From Sphingobacterium sp. CZ-UAM (GTDB lineage Bacteria; Bacteroidota; Bacteroidia; Sphingobacteriales; Sphingobacteriaceae), in the NCBI RefSeq assembly GCF_002000245.1, contig NZ_MTCM01000002.1, forward strand, positions 496,001-560,000: a stretch of DNA of 64,000 nt, given 5' to 3'. The notes below the pieces were generated by a model that was given only the letters and a program-made list of their open reading frames with translations, was not told the origin of the DNA and searched no databases. The position numbers and the translations under genes are program-made. Positions 7,928 to 17,305 of the stretch are shown here, piece by piece (within the stretch, counting starts at the first letter, position 1; each line of letters starts with the position of its first letter).

Positions 7928-9425
7928 CAATGGCAATGGAACATTTACCAACCCTTTGCTTTGGGGTGATTGGCCGGATCCCGATGTGATCCGTGTAGGG
8001 GACGATTTTTATATGATCTCGACGAGTATGCATTATGTGCCTGGAGCTCCGATTGTGAAATCCAAAGATTTAGTCAATTGGGAAATGGTAGGCTATGCCG
8101 TGGATCATTATGAGGAAGACCCCCGTTACAATATGGAAGGCGGAACATTGTATTTGAATGGCTCTTGGGCTGCAACTTTAAAGCATCACAATCGGAAATT
8201 CTATGCTGGATTCTGTACGCCGTATGGTTGGGGACGTGAAAAGGGGAATTTCTCGATCTGCGAAGCGGATAAACCTGAGGGGCCATGGAAGCGGACAATC
8301 TTTCCTGAATATCTGTATGACCCGGGTTTGTTCTTTGATGATAACGGTAAAGTTTATGTGGTACATGGTCAAGGTACATTATACCTAACAGAGCTGAATG
8401 CAGATGTTAAATCGGTCAAGAGTGATAAAGTCAAAATCTGGCAAGGTAGCTTCAAGAATGCGAACGAGCTTGGTGGTCATTTTGGAATGGAAGGAGCGCA
8501 TATGTACAAGATCAACGGCAAGTACTATATCACCTGTCCGGCGGGTGGAACACAGGGCTGGCAGATCTGCTTGCGCTCAGATAATATCTATGGACCTTAT
8601 GAGCATAAATTGATTCTCAATGATAACAGTTCCTATCCTGACAACGGTCTACATCAGGGTGGTATGGTACAGCTGAAAAACGGGGACTGGTGGTTTATTA
8701 TTATGCAAGATCGTGGTGCGATAGGTCGGGTTCCCCATCTTTTGCCTGTCAAGTGGGAGGATGGATGGCCAATGCTGGGAACCGGTAATAAGGACGTGAT
8801 TACCTACAAGAAACCAAATGTCGGAAAGACTTACCCAATAAAAACTCCGGCTACGACTGATGAGTTCAATGGGACAAAACTGGGCTTACAATGGCAATGG
8901 AACCACAACCCTGACAATAGCAAGTGGTCCCTTCAGGAACGGAAAGGGTATATGCGTTTACACGCTTCTCGAGCAGATTCTTTAAAAACTGCCCGCAATA
9001 CCTTGTCACAACGGGTGCAGGGACCAAGTTCCGAAGGCACTGTTGAAATCGATTTGAAAGGATTAAAAAATGGCAATGTGGCTGGATTTGGTGTTTTTGA
9101 ATTCCCATATGCTTTTGTGGCTGTGGAGCAGGTCAACGGTAAACGTAAAATTATCATGAGTAATGATGATAGGATTATCGAGAGTAAAGAGAACTTTGAA
9201 GGTGATAAGCTGTGGGTAAGGGCACGTGTTACTGATAAGGGGTTTATAGCAAAATTCTATTATAGCACCGATGGAGAGAACTTTTATGCTATTGGAAATG
9301 ATTTAAAGATGCAGTTAGGACTACCTTGGACAGCAAATCGTTTTGCATTGTTCAACTATAGTAAAACGGCAGAAGGAGTAGATGGTTATGCTGATTTTAA
9401 TTGGTTTAGATTTACCAATAAGTAA
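7899..9425 (+). CDS. glycoside hydrolase family 43 protein with C-terminal concanavalin-like domain
   Basis: The open frame begins at a GTG and encodes 508 residues. The five-bladed propeller motifs of GH43 are present: WPDPDVIRVGD with the general-base Asp, YDPGLFFDD with the pKa-modulating Asp, and GMEGAHMYKING with the general-acid Glu. Residues of about 320 to 505 form a beta sandwich as in beta-xylosidase/arabinofuranosidase members. A beta-xylosidase or alpha-L-arabinofuranosidase role is likely. Without the signal peptide, which lies one frame off at 7811, the protein as read would stay in the cytoplasm. Either a real frameshift has broken export or the sequence has a one-base error. 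Confidence 0.85.
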   Translation: MSAQQVWSPDNGNGTFTNPLLWGDWPDPDVIRVGDDFYMISTSMHYVPGAPIVKSKDLVNWEMVGYAVDHYEEDPRYNMEGGTLYLNGSWAATLKHHNRKFYAGFCTPYGWGREKGNFSICEADKPEGPWKRTIFPEYLYDPGLFFDDNGKVYVVHGQGTLYLTELNADVKSVKSDKVKIWQGSFKNANELGGHFGMEGAHMYKINGKYYITCPAGGTQGWQICLRSDNIYGPYEHKLILNDNSSYPDNGLHQGGMVQLKNGDWWFIIMQDRGAIGRVPHLLPVKWEDGWPMLGTGNKDVITYKKPNVGKTYPIKTPATTDEFNGTKLGLQWQWNHNPDNSKWSLQERKGYMRLHASRADSLKTARNTLSQRVQGPSSEGTVEIDLKGLKNGNVAGFGVFEFPYAFVAVEQVNGKRKIIMSNDDRIIESKENFEGDKLWVRARVTDKGFIAKFYYSTDGENFYAIGNDLKMQLGLPWTANRFALFNYSKTAEGVDGYADFNWFRFTNK

Positions 9426-9490
9426 ATATGTCTTAACACGAAGAATCTTTTATTATTAGAAATGTACATCAATATATTCAATGCTATTGT

Positions 9491-11386
9491 ATGTTTAGAT
9501 TTATTTTAATAACCTTATTTATATCTTGTACTATAATTGTACAAGGTCAAAAATTAAGATTGGAAAGCCCGAATAAGGTTCTATCGGCTGAGGTCTATCT
9601 TGCTTTGGGTAACAATAAGATACATTTATCTTCAGTCTCTCAAAGGTTGACGGACATCAAGATCTTAAATTTTGACTGGAACGAAGATATAGTTCAAGGT
9701 AACTGGCAGCTCATCAAGAGCGATAAACGGACTGTAAGTCATCAATGGAAACCTTTTTTTGGTGAACGCAACGCTATCAAAGACAACTATAATGAACTTG
9801 AGTTACAATTACAGTCCAGTGGAAATCATAAAAAAATGCAGCTCTATATTCGCTTGTACGACGAAGGAATTGCATTAAGATACGGCTTTGACGCCGATGA
9901 TTTTGCTGGATCCGTTATCAATTCTGAACAAACGGCTTTCCAATTTGGCAGTGACGCCACAACTTGGATCGCTGGCGCAGCGCAAAGCGCTTACACAAAA
10001 ACGACATTAAGCCAGCTTAAAGGAGAGTTTGAAAGACCTTTAGTGGTTAATCCAGCACCAAATTTATTTATGGCGATTGGGGAGGCAGCTTTGGTGGATT
10101 ATGCCCGTATGAAATTTACTTATCAGGCAGAAAAGCAAAGCCATGTCATTCAATCCGCACTATCCGGAACGGTTGATTTGGACAAAGCTGGATATGAAAG
10201 CCCTTGGCGTTATGTTATGGTGGGGAAGTCCGCGGGTAAGTTGGTTGAGAATAATTATTTTATTCTTAACCTCAATACGCCTAACACAATTAAAGATACC
10301 TCATGGATAAAGCCCGGCAAAGTGCTACGTGAGGTGACGTTAACCACTGATGGTGGGATTGCAGCAGTTGATTTTGCAGCACGTAATCAGATTGCTTATG
10401 TAGAATTTGATGCAGGCTGGTATGGACCTGAAGAGTCGACCACTTCGGATGCCTCTCGGGTAAACGTTGATCCTGCACGTTCCAAAGGGCCTTTGGAGCT
10501 GCAATATATTATTGATTATGCGAATAAAAAAAATGTAGGTATCTTACTTTATGTCAATAAAAAGGCCTTGGAAAAGCAGTTGGATGAAATTCTACCCATT
10601 TATCAGAAATGGGGCGTCAAAGGGCTTAAATTTGGTTTTGTTAATGTGGGTAGCCAACAAGCGACAGTATGGCTTCATGAGGCAGTTCGTAAGGCCGCTA
10701 AATATAAATTGATGGTTGATGTGCATGATGAATATCGGCCTACGGGGTATTCCCGTACCTTTCCAAATCTGATTACACAGGAGGGCATTCGTGGCGATGA
10801 GGAATCGCCGAGCTCTGAACAGAGTCTGATCACAATGTTTACACGTGCCATTGCAGGTGCTGGTGATTATACCAACTGTTATCATGCCGTTCGTGTAAAT
10901 ACCAAAATGGGAGGGAAGGCTGCCCAAATGGCTAAAGCAGTGATGTTGTACAGTCCATGGCAGTTTATTTATTGGTACGATCGTCCGGCGGATGCACCAC
11001 ATAAAGCCGGAGGAGCGGGTGGAGAGCACGAAACGCTCATCGATGAGTCTGAAAATGCGGCAGCATTCTATCGTGGTCTACCTGTCACTTGGGACGAAAC
11101 AAAGGTACTAAAATCGGACATTGGTGAATGCGGTGTTATTGCACGTCGATCGGGTAATCGCTGGTATATTGCCATGCTTGGGGCAAAAGTAAAACAGGAT
11201 ATCAAGATAGACCTTTCCTTTATTGAGACAGCTGATCGTTTCAAAGCGCAGTTGTGGGGTCAGGATGCACAAGGACTTGCAAAAAATGTAGTCGATTTGA
11301 AAGAATTTAGATTTAAGTCCAAGGTTTTTACAACAACATTAGAGCCTAATGCAGGTGCTGTATTGATTCTGGATAAGATAAAATAA
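9491..11386 (+). CDS. glycoside hydrolase family 97 protein
   Basis: The 631-residue secreted protein has a signal peptide ending near Gln20 and the GH97 architecture. This is an N-terminal beta super-sandwich (to about residue 275), a TIM barrel beginning near AYVEFDAGWYGPE, and a C-terminal beta domain. The blocks VDVHDEYRPTG and FPNLITQEGIRGDE are typical GH97 signatures. GH97 includes inverting alpha-glucosidases (SusB type) and retaining alpha-galactosidases. I could not assign the catalytic base or nucleophile with confidence, so the subtype is open. It is the last gene of the first cassette and is followed at once by a terminator. Confidence 0.88.
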   Translation: MFRFILITLFISCTIIVQGQKLRLESPNKVLSAEVYLALGNNKIHLSSVSQRLTDIKILNFDWNEDIVQGNWQLIKSDKRTVSHQWKPFFGERNAIKDNYNELELQLQSSGNHKKMQLYIRLYDEGIALRYGFDADDFAGSVINSEQTAFQFGSDATTWIAGAAQSAYTKTTLSQLKGEFERPLVVNPAPNLFMAIGEAALVDYARMKFTYQAEKQSHVIQSALSGTVDLDKAGYESPWRYVMVGKSAGKLVENNYFILNLNTPNTIKDTSWIKPGKVLREVTLTTDGGIAAVDFAARNQIAYVEFDAGWYGPEESTTSDASRVNVDPARSKGPLELQYIIDYANKKNVGILLYVNKKALEKQLDEILPIYQKWGVKGLKFGFVNVGSQQATVWLHEAVRKAAKYKLMVDVHDEYRPTGYSRTFPNLITQEGIRGDEESPSSEQSLITMFTRAIAGAGDYTNCYHAVRVNTKMGGKAAQMAKAVMLYSPWQFIYWYDRPADAPHKAGGAGGEHETLIDESENAAAFYRGLPVTWDETKVLKSDIGECGVIARRSGNRWYIAMLGAKVKQDIKIDLSFIETADRFKAQLWGQDAQGLAKNVVDLKEFRFKSKVFTTTLEPNAGAVLILDKIK

Positions 11387-11409
11387 GAACTTACAACCTT
11401 TAACAATGT

Positions 11410-11450
11410 AAAACAGCTGTGGACTTTATTGTTCGCAGCTGTTTTTGTTT
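11410..11450 (+). terminator. intrinsic terminator after GH97
   Basis: A 10-bp stem, AAAACAGCTG (11410-11419) with CAGCTGTTTT (11436-11445), is followed by TTTTTG. It closes the first glycan cassette and separates it from the sigma-factor operon. Confidence 0.8.
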
Positions 11451-11645
11451 CATTACCTATTCTTTGGAATGAATGTGATATTTGTAGGAGGAGTATTGTT
11501 CATCGAAAGTCGTATGGAAGAATAGCCTTGCAAATAAAACACCGATAATGGTCAAATTTGAACTAGTTGTGTCGCTGGTAGATTTTAAACTTTACATAAA
11601 AATAGATGGGAAATGATTTGACTTTTCCTATTACCTAATTATGTA

Positions 11646-12182
11646 ATGAAACAGATAGTACAGCATTTTGATCAATTATTTAAAGAGTATCATCAACGAT
11701 CCTTTTTGTTTGCCAAATCTTTTGTTCGCATTGATGCTGTTGCGGAAGATATTACAGCTGATGCCTTAATGGCAACATGGGAACGTATGCAAGAAGAAAC
11801 ATTGTTGTCTCCGAGATGTTTCTTGTTAAAAGTTATAAAAAATAAGGCCTTAGACTATTTGAAACACCAACGAATCCATCGTCAACTGATAGAACCATTA
11901 GATAGTTGGAACGAATGGGAGCTGCAATTGCAGATCGATAATCTCAATGAAATAAATGAAGAGCGAATTTTTCTGAAAGAAATTAAGAAAATAACGGAGC
12001 AGGCGTTGGACACAATGCCTATTAAGACCCGGGAAGTCTTTGAACTGAGCCGGCATCAATACATCAGTGGTAAAGATATTGCTCGACAAATGGGAATTTC
12101 GCTAAAAGGGGTGGAATATCATATTACGAAAGCACTAAAAGTGCTCACTGTAAATCTTAAAGATTATATGGTTGCTTCTTAG
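11646..12182 (+). CDS. ECF RNA polymerase sigma-70 factor
   Basis: The 178-residue protein has sigma region 2 (residues about 10 to 80, with LAKSFV-like helix and AEDITADALMATWERM) and region 4 (about 115 to 170, with MPIKTREVFELSRHQYISGKD). This matches the Bacteroidota sigma-70 family often found beside polysaccharide loci. Such factors are usually paired with a FecR-like anti-sigma gene and a SusC carrying an STN domain. Neither is seen here: the next gene, 32 bases on, is an aldo/keto reductase, and the SusC at 17552 lacks an obvious STN domain. It probably shares a transcript with the sugar-oxidation genes. Confidence 0.92.
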   Translation: MKQIVQHFDQLFKEYHQRSFLFAKSFVRIDAVAEDITADALMATWERMQEETLLSPRCFLLKVIKNKALDYLKHQRIHRQLIEPLDSWNEWELQLQIDNLNEINEERIFLKEIKKITEQALDTMPIKTREVFELSRHQYISGKDIARQMGISLKGVEYHITKALKVLTVNLKDYMVAS

Positions 12183-12214
12183 TAATTTAGATCTTATAAT
12201 TCAACTAAAATGCG

Positions 12215-13111
12215 ATGGGTAATCTGGGAATAGATAAAGTAATATTAGGGACAGCGGGATTGGGTGGTGTATGGGGGGGCGTAGATCCTGAAGAATCTAT
12301 ACAGGCAATTCATGAAGCATTATCTCATGGTATACGTGCTTTGGATACTGCGCCGGCTTATGGAGATGCGGAGTCCATAGTTGGGCAGGCTCTGGAACTA
12401 TGGACCGGTGAAAGACCTTTAATTAGCACAAAAGTTGGCCGATTAAAAAGTTATGTCGCTACCGAAGCCAAATACGATTACTCCACTGCTGGCATGCAGC
12501 GTAGTGTTGACGAAAGTTTAAAGACACTTGGGGTATCAACTGTTGATGTGCTTTTTTTACATGAACCTGCGGTATTGACGGTAGATAACGCTGAAAGGGT
12601 AATTTCAGCTATAGAGCATTTTAAAGAACAAGGATTGACCAAAAAAATTGGCATCGGCGGAAATCCCCCTAATTGGTTCCTACCATTTCTGAAAGAAGGT
12701 CGATTTGATATTCTGATGGAGTATAATAAGCTGAACGCATGTAGTATAGAGGCGCTCCAAAATAGTATACCGATATGCGGACAGACCCAAACGGAATATT
12801 ATGCGGCGAGTCCGCTGAATATGGGGCTTTTAGGCTGTAAGTTTCAGGAGTTTTCACAGCGCATACCTGAATGGCTCGACGTTGGGACGGTTGAGCAAGC
12901 GCGACGAATTCAGGCTATTGCAGAACGGCATAATTTATCATTGGAAGTGCTCGCATTACGGTTTTTATTGAATATGAATGCTGTATTCAAAATAGTCCTG
13001 GGGGCAGCTAACAGGCAACAACTGCAGAATTCTTTAGACGCAATCAAACAAGGCGTGCTGCCAGTCAATATTTATAACGAAATCCTTCAAACGTTTAATG
13101 ATAATAAATGA
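12215..13111 (+). CDS. aldo/keto reductase, probable L-sugar 1-dehydrogenase
   Basis: The 298-residue TIM-barrel protein carries the aldo/keto reductase tetrad Asp44, Tyr49, Lys73 and His116 (LDTAPAYGD, STKVG, LFLHEP). Its length and N-terminus fit the group of L-fucose, D-threo-aldose and L-galactose dehydrogenases, which oxidise the sugar at C1 to a lactone. It overlaps the next gene by four bases (ATGA), indicating translational coupling to an enolase-superfamily dehydratase-like protein. With the symporter and mutarotase downstream, this supports an oxidative sugar pathway. The exact sugar is inferred. Confidence 0.85.
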   Translation: MGNLGIDKVILGTAGLGGVWGGVDPEESIQAIHEALSHGIRALDTAPAYGDAESIVGQALELWTGERPLISTKVGRLKSYVATEAKYDYSTAGMQRSVDESLKTLGVSTVDVLFLHEPAVLTVDNAERVISAIEHFKEQGLTKKIGIGGNPPNWFLPFLKEGRFDILMEYNKLNACSIEALQNSIPICGQTQTEYYAASPLNMGLLGCKFQEFSQRIPEWLDVGTVEQARRIQAIAERHNLSLEVLALRFLLNMNAVFKIVLGAANRQQLQNSLDAIKQGVLPVNIYNEILQTFNDNK

Positions 13112-14280
13112 ATAGAATAGATCAGGAGATTTTTAATATCCAAAAAGTCAGTATTCGAGTTTTGGAACCTGTTGCCAACATAACTCCTTTTCAGGATGCG
13201 ACGATGGGGCCGTTTCCAAGTTTTGGCATATCCGTTATTCGCATCGAAGATGCTGAGGGATTTGTAGGAGAAGCACCTGTTTATAATAGTTATACCAATA
13301 TCTTGGAAACCTGCCTATTTCCCATATTGTTCCATTGTGAGGGTTTAACCTATGCAGAATTCTTTCCTAAGTTGTACTGGTCTATTCGAAATGAAGGGTT
13401 TAAAGGTGCGGCATCAGCTCTTTTAGGACAGGTGGATATGGCTTTATATGATTTGGCAGCCAGGCGTCGTGATCTACCATTATATCGTTATATTGGTGGC
13501 AATCGGAACCGCGTAAAAATCTATGGAAGTGGTGGTGGAACTAACTATACATTACAGGAACTGGAAAAGGAAGTTGCGCTCTTTTTGGATGCTGGAGTGG
13601 ATTGCTATAAGATGAAGATTGGAAAGGACTTCGGTACAAATTTGGCGGCTGACATCGAACGTGTAAAACATGTGCGCAAAATGGCGGGAAAAGACATGCG
13701 GGTAGCGGTGGATGTCAATCAGATATGGTCTTGCAAAGAGGTATTTAGATTTTTGGATGCTATTGGTGAGGATGAATTGGCTTGGCTCGAAGAACCGTTA
13801 CATTCAGCGGCCTATGATCAGATTGAAGAGCTTTGCAAGCGTACGTCAGTTCCCGTAGCTTATGGCGAATCTGAGCGGACCTCTAAAATATTTCCGATGC
13901 TGGCCAATTGCGGCATTAAACATTTACAGCCCGTTCCGACCCAATTTGGTGGAATAAAAGAATGGATGGAAGTTAGGGATTTATGTGCGGATCGCAATTT
14001 GCAGTTATCTTCTGGCGGTTATTCCTTATATTCGAGCTTTTTAATGACTACAGCCAAAGAAACTGGCATGATAGAATACCTGTATTCACTGATGTATGGC
14101 TTGGAAAAGTATTTTTTGATTCGACCATCATTGGAAAATGGACAGTTCCATTTACCAGAATCGGATGGATTGCCCGTACGTATCAATTGGGATTATTGCC
14201 TAAAGGAAAATAAGGTGCTTAGGGAGCAGGTCTGGTTAAAGCAGGATGTCCCGGGATACAATCCTTTGGTCAGTATGTAA
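13108..14280 (+). CDS. mandelate racemase/muconate lactonizing enzyme family protein, putative sugar-acid dehydratase
   Basis: The 390-residue protein has the enolase-superfamily cap plus barrel. The KxK motif is in YKMKIG (Lys168, Lys170), and metal ligands are likely Asp202 (VDVNQ), Glu228 (WLEEP) and Glu254 (YGESE). The usual Asp in the QPD strand is replaced (LQPVPTQFGGI), and the strand that normally brings the catalytic His reads LSSGGYS. The His-Asp dyad of the mandelate racemase subgroup thus appears absent. Coupled to the upstream dehydrogenase, it may dehydrate the aldonic acid (for example L-fuconate), but the altered site makes the reaction uncertain. Confidence 0.82.
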   Translation: MNRIDQEIFNIQKVSIRVLEPVANITPFQDATMGPFPSFGISVIRIEDAEGFVGEAPVYNSYTNILETCLFPILFHCEGLTYAEFFPKLYWSIRNEGFKGAASALLGQVDMALYDLAARRRDLPLYRYIGGNRNRVKIYGSGGGTNYTLQELEKEVALFLDAGVDCYKMKIGKDFGTNLAADIERVKHVRKMAGKDMRVAVDVNQIWSCKEVFRFLDAIGEDELAWLEEPLHSAAYDQIEELCKRTSVPVAYGESERTSKIFPMLANCGIKHLQPVPTQFGGIKEWMEVRDLCADRNLQLSSGGYSLYSSFLMTTAKETGMIEYLYSLMYGLEKYFLIRPSLENGQFHLPESDGLPVRINWDYCLKENKVLREQVWLKQDVPGYNPLVSM

Positions 14281-14303
14281 TACAATAAAAAGCGAACCTG
14301 ATT

Positions 14304-15863
14304 ATGAATTTAACATTTAATTATATTGATTACCTGGTTTTAACAATATATGCTTTAGTTCTTTTATATGTAGGTTTTCGTTTTTCAAGAAAAGAGAAAA
14401 ATCAACAGGATATATTTCTGGGGGGGCGTTCCTTAAAATGGTGGCAGATTGGATTCTCTATTTTTGGAGCTAATGCCGGACCAACGATGTTGATCGGATT
14501 TGCCAGCATTGGTTTTTCGCATGGAATTGTTGCGAGTAACTTTGAATTATTGGCTTGGATCTTTCTGATGTTATTGGCCATGGTTTTCTTGCCTTATTAT
14601 CTAAAAACCAAGATTAGTACCATACCGCAGTTTTTGCTGATTCGTTTTGGCAAAAGGTCTTATAATTTTCTGATCGTCTATAGCCTGATTTCCATTTTAG
14701 TCGTGTGGCTGGGCAGCGCCCTGTATGCTGGAGGGCTGCTTATCTCAGGTATTTTCGGATGTCAGTTATTTACGGCAATCGTCATTATTGGTATTGTCGC
14801 AACAAGTTTTACTGCGATAGGTGGATTGAAAGCTGTTGTCCGTACTGGTGTCTTCCAGTCCATTATCATTATTGTATCGTCGATTATTTTGACCTTCCTT
14901 GGTTTTCAGAAGATTGGTCATCTCGATGCGTTGATCAACCAAACTCCGGCATCGTATTGGAAATTATTTCTACCTGCTTCAAATCCCGAATATTCATGGG
15001 TTGGCATCGTTTTGGGCTATCCTGTCGTTGCCATATATTATTGGTGTGCTGACCAGACGATCGTACAGAAGGTTTTAGCTGCGAAAGATTTAAAAGAGGG
15101 GCAATATGGCGCTTTATTTATCGGCGCACTTAAGATAATCATGCCGATTATATTTATTTTGCCTGGTATCATGTGTTTCGTATTATTTAAGGATACTGCT
15201 CCGGATAATGCCTACATTACTATGATCAAACAATTGATGCCACATGGTCTTTTGGGATTGAGCATAGCCGCGCTGATTGCGTCTTTAGTCGATACGGTAT
15301 CATCAAGCCTGAATTCATTTTGTACCGTGTTTACGTTAGATGTTGTTCCGCAATTTAAAGTGTTAGATAATAATCAGCAGCGGCGTATGGGAAAATGGGT
15401 GACGGTCCTAGTTGCGCTGGTGGGAATTGGCATAGCGATGCTATTTTCTTATTCTGGAAAAGGTTTTTTTGACTTAACGCAAGGTTTGGTTTCCATTTTG
15501 GCACCACCCTTGGCCGTCGTTTTTTTATGGGGAGTGATCTGGCGTGGAATTAACGGGACAGCAGCCGAAGTTGTCTTATACGGAGGTGGTCTAATTTGTT
15601 TGATTCTGGGTGTTTGTCATGTCCTAAATTATCCATACCGAGGCTTCTGGCCACATTTTCTGATGCTTTCTTTTTATATTTTTGTAGCTTTGAGTCTGAT
15701 CATTGTGGTGGTATCTTTCTTGACCAAATCCACTGTAAATTCGGAGCTGCCGACCTTATTCGATGGATCGAATGCAAAAGAGTCTGGTCAATCTCGCTCA
15801 GTTTGGTTGACTTGGGCTGGACTGGCCTTCGTCATGATCATGATTTATATTTATTTTAATTGA
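14304..15863 (+). CDS. sodium/solute symporter (SSS family)
   Basis: The 519-residue integral membrane protein has about 13 to 14 hydrophobic segments and the SSS layout. N-terminal features are DYLVLTIYALVLLYVG and FLGGRSLKWWQIGFSIFGANAG, followed by the segment YYWCADQTIVQKVLAAKD, typical of the sugar-transporting branch. It should import a monosaccharide with sodium across the inner membrane. It lies 23 bases after the dehydratase-like gene and before a mutarotase-like gene, so it is probably the uptake step of this pathway. The substrate is not fixed by sequence. Confidence 0.9.
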   Translation: MNLTFNYIDYLVLTIYALVLLYVGFRFSRKEKNQQDIFLGGRSLKWWQIGFSIFGANAGPTMLIGFASIGFSHGIVASNFELLAWIFLMLLAMVFLPYYLKTKISTIPQFLLIRFGKRSYNFLIVYSLISILVVWLGSALYAGGLLISGIFGCQLFTAIVIIGIVATSFTAIGGLKAVVRTGVFQSIIIIVSSIILTFLGFQKIGHLDALINQTPASYWKLFLPASNPEYSWVGIVLGYPVVAIYYWCADQTIVQKVLAAKDLKEGQYGALFIGALKIIMPIIFILPGIMCFVLFKDTAPDNAYITMIKQLMPHGLLGLSIAALIASLVDTVSSSLNSFCTVFTLDVVPQFKVLDNNQQRRMGKWVTVLVALVGIGIAMLFSYSGKGFFDLTQGLVSILAPPLAVVFLWGVIWRGINGTAAEVVLYGGGLICLILGVCHVLNYPYRGFWPHFLMLSFYIFVALSLIIVVVSFLTKSTVNSELPTLFDGSNAKESGQSRSVWLTWAGLAFVMIMIYIYFN

Positions 15864-15963
15864 CCTTATTCGTGGAAAATATCACTAGCCAATGAATAAC
15901 ATGGCGAAGTAAAGATTGAATGGAAGAAAGCTCATTTAGTAAAAATATTAAACGAAAGTGAAG

Positions 15964-16398
15964 ATGAAAATGTTGGTTCGCTTAATTATATTATGCACTT
16001 CAATGGCATTTGTTAGGTGCAAAGGGGAGGGGTCAAAACTCAATGTACCGCCGCAATATGAAGAGCATGTCTTTGTTGTCAATATTGTCGACAATTCAGA
16101 AAAATTAAAGGAATATCTGACTTACCACAGTCATGTTTGGCCAGAAGTAGAGGCAGGTTTTAAGAAAGCAGGCTATGAACGGATCGCATTATATCGTTTC
16201 GATAAGCTCATTGTCATGACAGTTCGTGTCCCAGTGGGTGCCAACCTTGATCAGATGGGTAAGCTTGCCGAATCCTACAGTCCTAAATGCGCCGAATGGA
16301 ACGTGTTGATGGATACCTATCAACAAGGTGTCAGCGGTACCGCAGCCGGACAAAAATGGGCCGAAACGAATCTATTTTATGAATTTAAACATAAATAG
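15964..16398 (+). CDS. secreted L-rhamnose mutarotase-family protein
   Basis: The protein has the RhaM/DUF718 fold: a single small alpha/beta barrel domain with YHSHVWPEV (His55, His57 in this numbering), in which a His acts as acid/base in known members, and GYERIALYRFDKLIVMTV. The start is likely the ATG at 15964; a GTG at 15958 would add two residues. An N-terminal hydrophobic stretch ending in FVRC suggests export, perhaps as a lipoprotein at Cys19, although Arg at -1 is odd for a lipobox. Known RhaM proteins are cytoplasmic. Its 3' end overlaps the convergent AraC gene by 14 bases. Confidence 0.82.
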   Translation: MKMLVRLIILCTSMAFVRCKGEGSKLNVPPQYEEHVFVVNIVDNSEKLKEYLTYHSHVWPEVEAGFKKAGYERIALYRFDKLIVMTVRVPVGANLDQMGKLAESYSPKCAEWNVLMDTYQQGVSGTAAGQKWAETNLFYEFKHK

Positions 16399-17266
16399 CT
16401 TCCGGTGTGCGATATTGCTTTAGAAAATCCCGGGGTGAACTCCCCTTAACATCTTTAAAATGTTTGTTGAAATTTGAAATATTATTGTAACCACTTTTGT
16501 AGCAGGTCTCTGTAATATTGTACTTTCCTTCCATCAATAATTTTGCCGCATGACCAATGCGTATCTCTTTGATAAAATCCACTAAGGTCCTGTTGGTTTG
16601 CATTTTGAAGAACCTACAAAAGGCTGAGGAAGACATGGGCACTATAGAGGCTACATCTTGTAGCGTTATATCCTCTCTAAAATGCTTGAATATATAGTCG
16701 AAAACCCGGTTAATACGATTGGCATCTGTCGAATTTTCAATGATATTGAAAGATGGTGAAGATAATGTCTTATAGGAATTGGATAAGGCAAGTTTGTCTA
16801 GGAGCTGTAGCATCAATACTGCGCGGGACAGCCCTGTGGCAACCAACATCTCATTGAGAATATCTTTTGCCTGTCTAACTATTGGTCCAGAAAATAGCAC
16901 TCCTTTTGCAGCATTGATAAACAATTGATTCAGAAGAATTGCTTCGGGCTTGGTCAGAAAATCTTTACCCAAAAAATCAGGATAAAAATGCACGATGGAT
17001 GCCGTAGCGGGTTTATCCTTATCGATTGTATTGTAATATTGCCAGCAATGCGGAAGATAGCTTCCTAACAATACCAATTCATCACCTTCAAAATCCTCAA
17101 TGTGATCGCCTATAAACCGTTTCCCCATACAGTTGCCCAGTAAGACAATCTCAAAGTTGAGATGCGACTTTAATGAAGTGTATTTTTTGATTTCCAGTTC
17201 TTCACTACGGACAGTAAACGACTGATCCGGGGGGAAAGTAAAGTTTTCATAAATATGCTGCATCAT
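16385..17266 (-). CDS. AraC family transcriptional regulator
   Basis: The 293-residue protein has an N-terminal cupin-like sensor region (to about residue 170) and a C-terminal AraC double helix-turn-helix. The first helix pair includes ITLQDVASIVPMSSSAFCRFF and the second includes YNITETCYKSGYNNISNFNKHF, ending in the family motif SSPRDFLKQYR. It is divergent from the SusC gene across a 285-bp gap holding a 12-bp palindrome, so control of the SusC/SusD operon, of itself, or of the sugar module is likely. Confidence 0.9.
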   Translation of the reverse strand: MMQHIYENFTFPPDQSFTVRSEELEIKKYTSLKSHLNFEIVLLGNCMGKRFIGDHIEDFEGDELVLLGSYLPHCWQYYNTIDKDKPATASIVHFYPDFLGKDFLTKPEAILLNQLFINAAKGVLFSGPIVRQAKDILNEMLVATGLSRAVLMLQLLDKLALSNSYKTLSSPSFNIIENSTDANRINRVFDYIFKHFREDITLQDVASIVPMSSSAFCRFFKMQTNRTLVDFIKEIRIGHAAKLLMEGKYNITETCYKSGYNNISNFNKHFKDVKGSSPRDFLKQYRTPEAIYV

Positions 17267-17305
17267 AATAAAAGCCTTAAATAGGTTTAAAAATCATAAT
17301 TTGTA

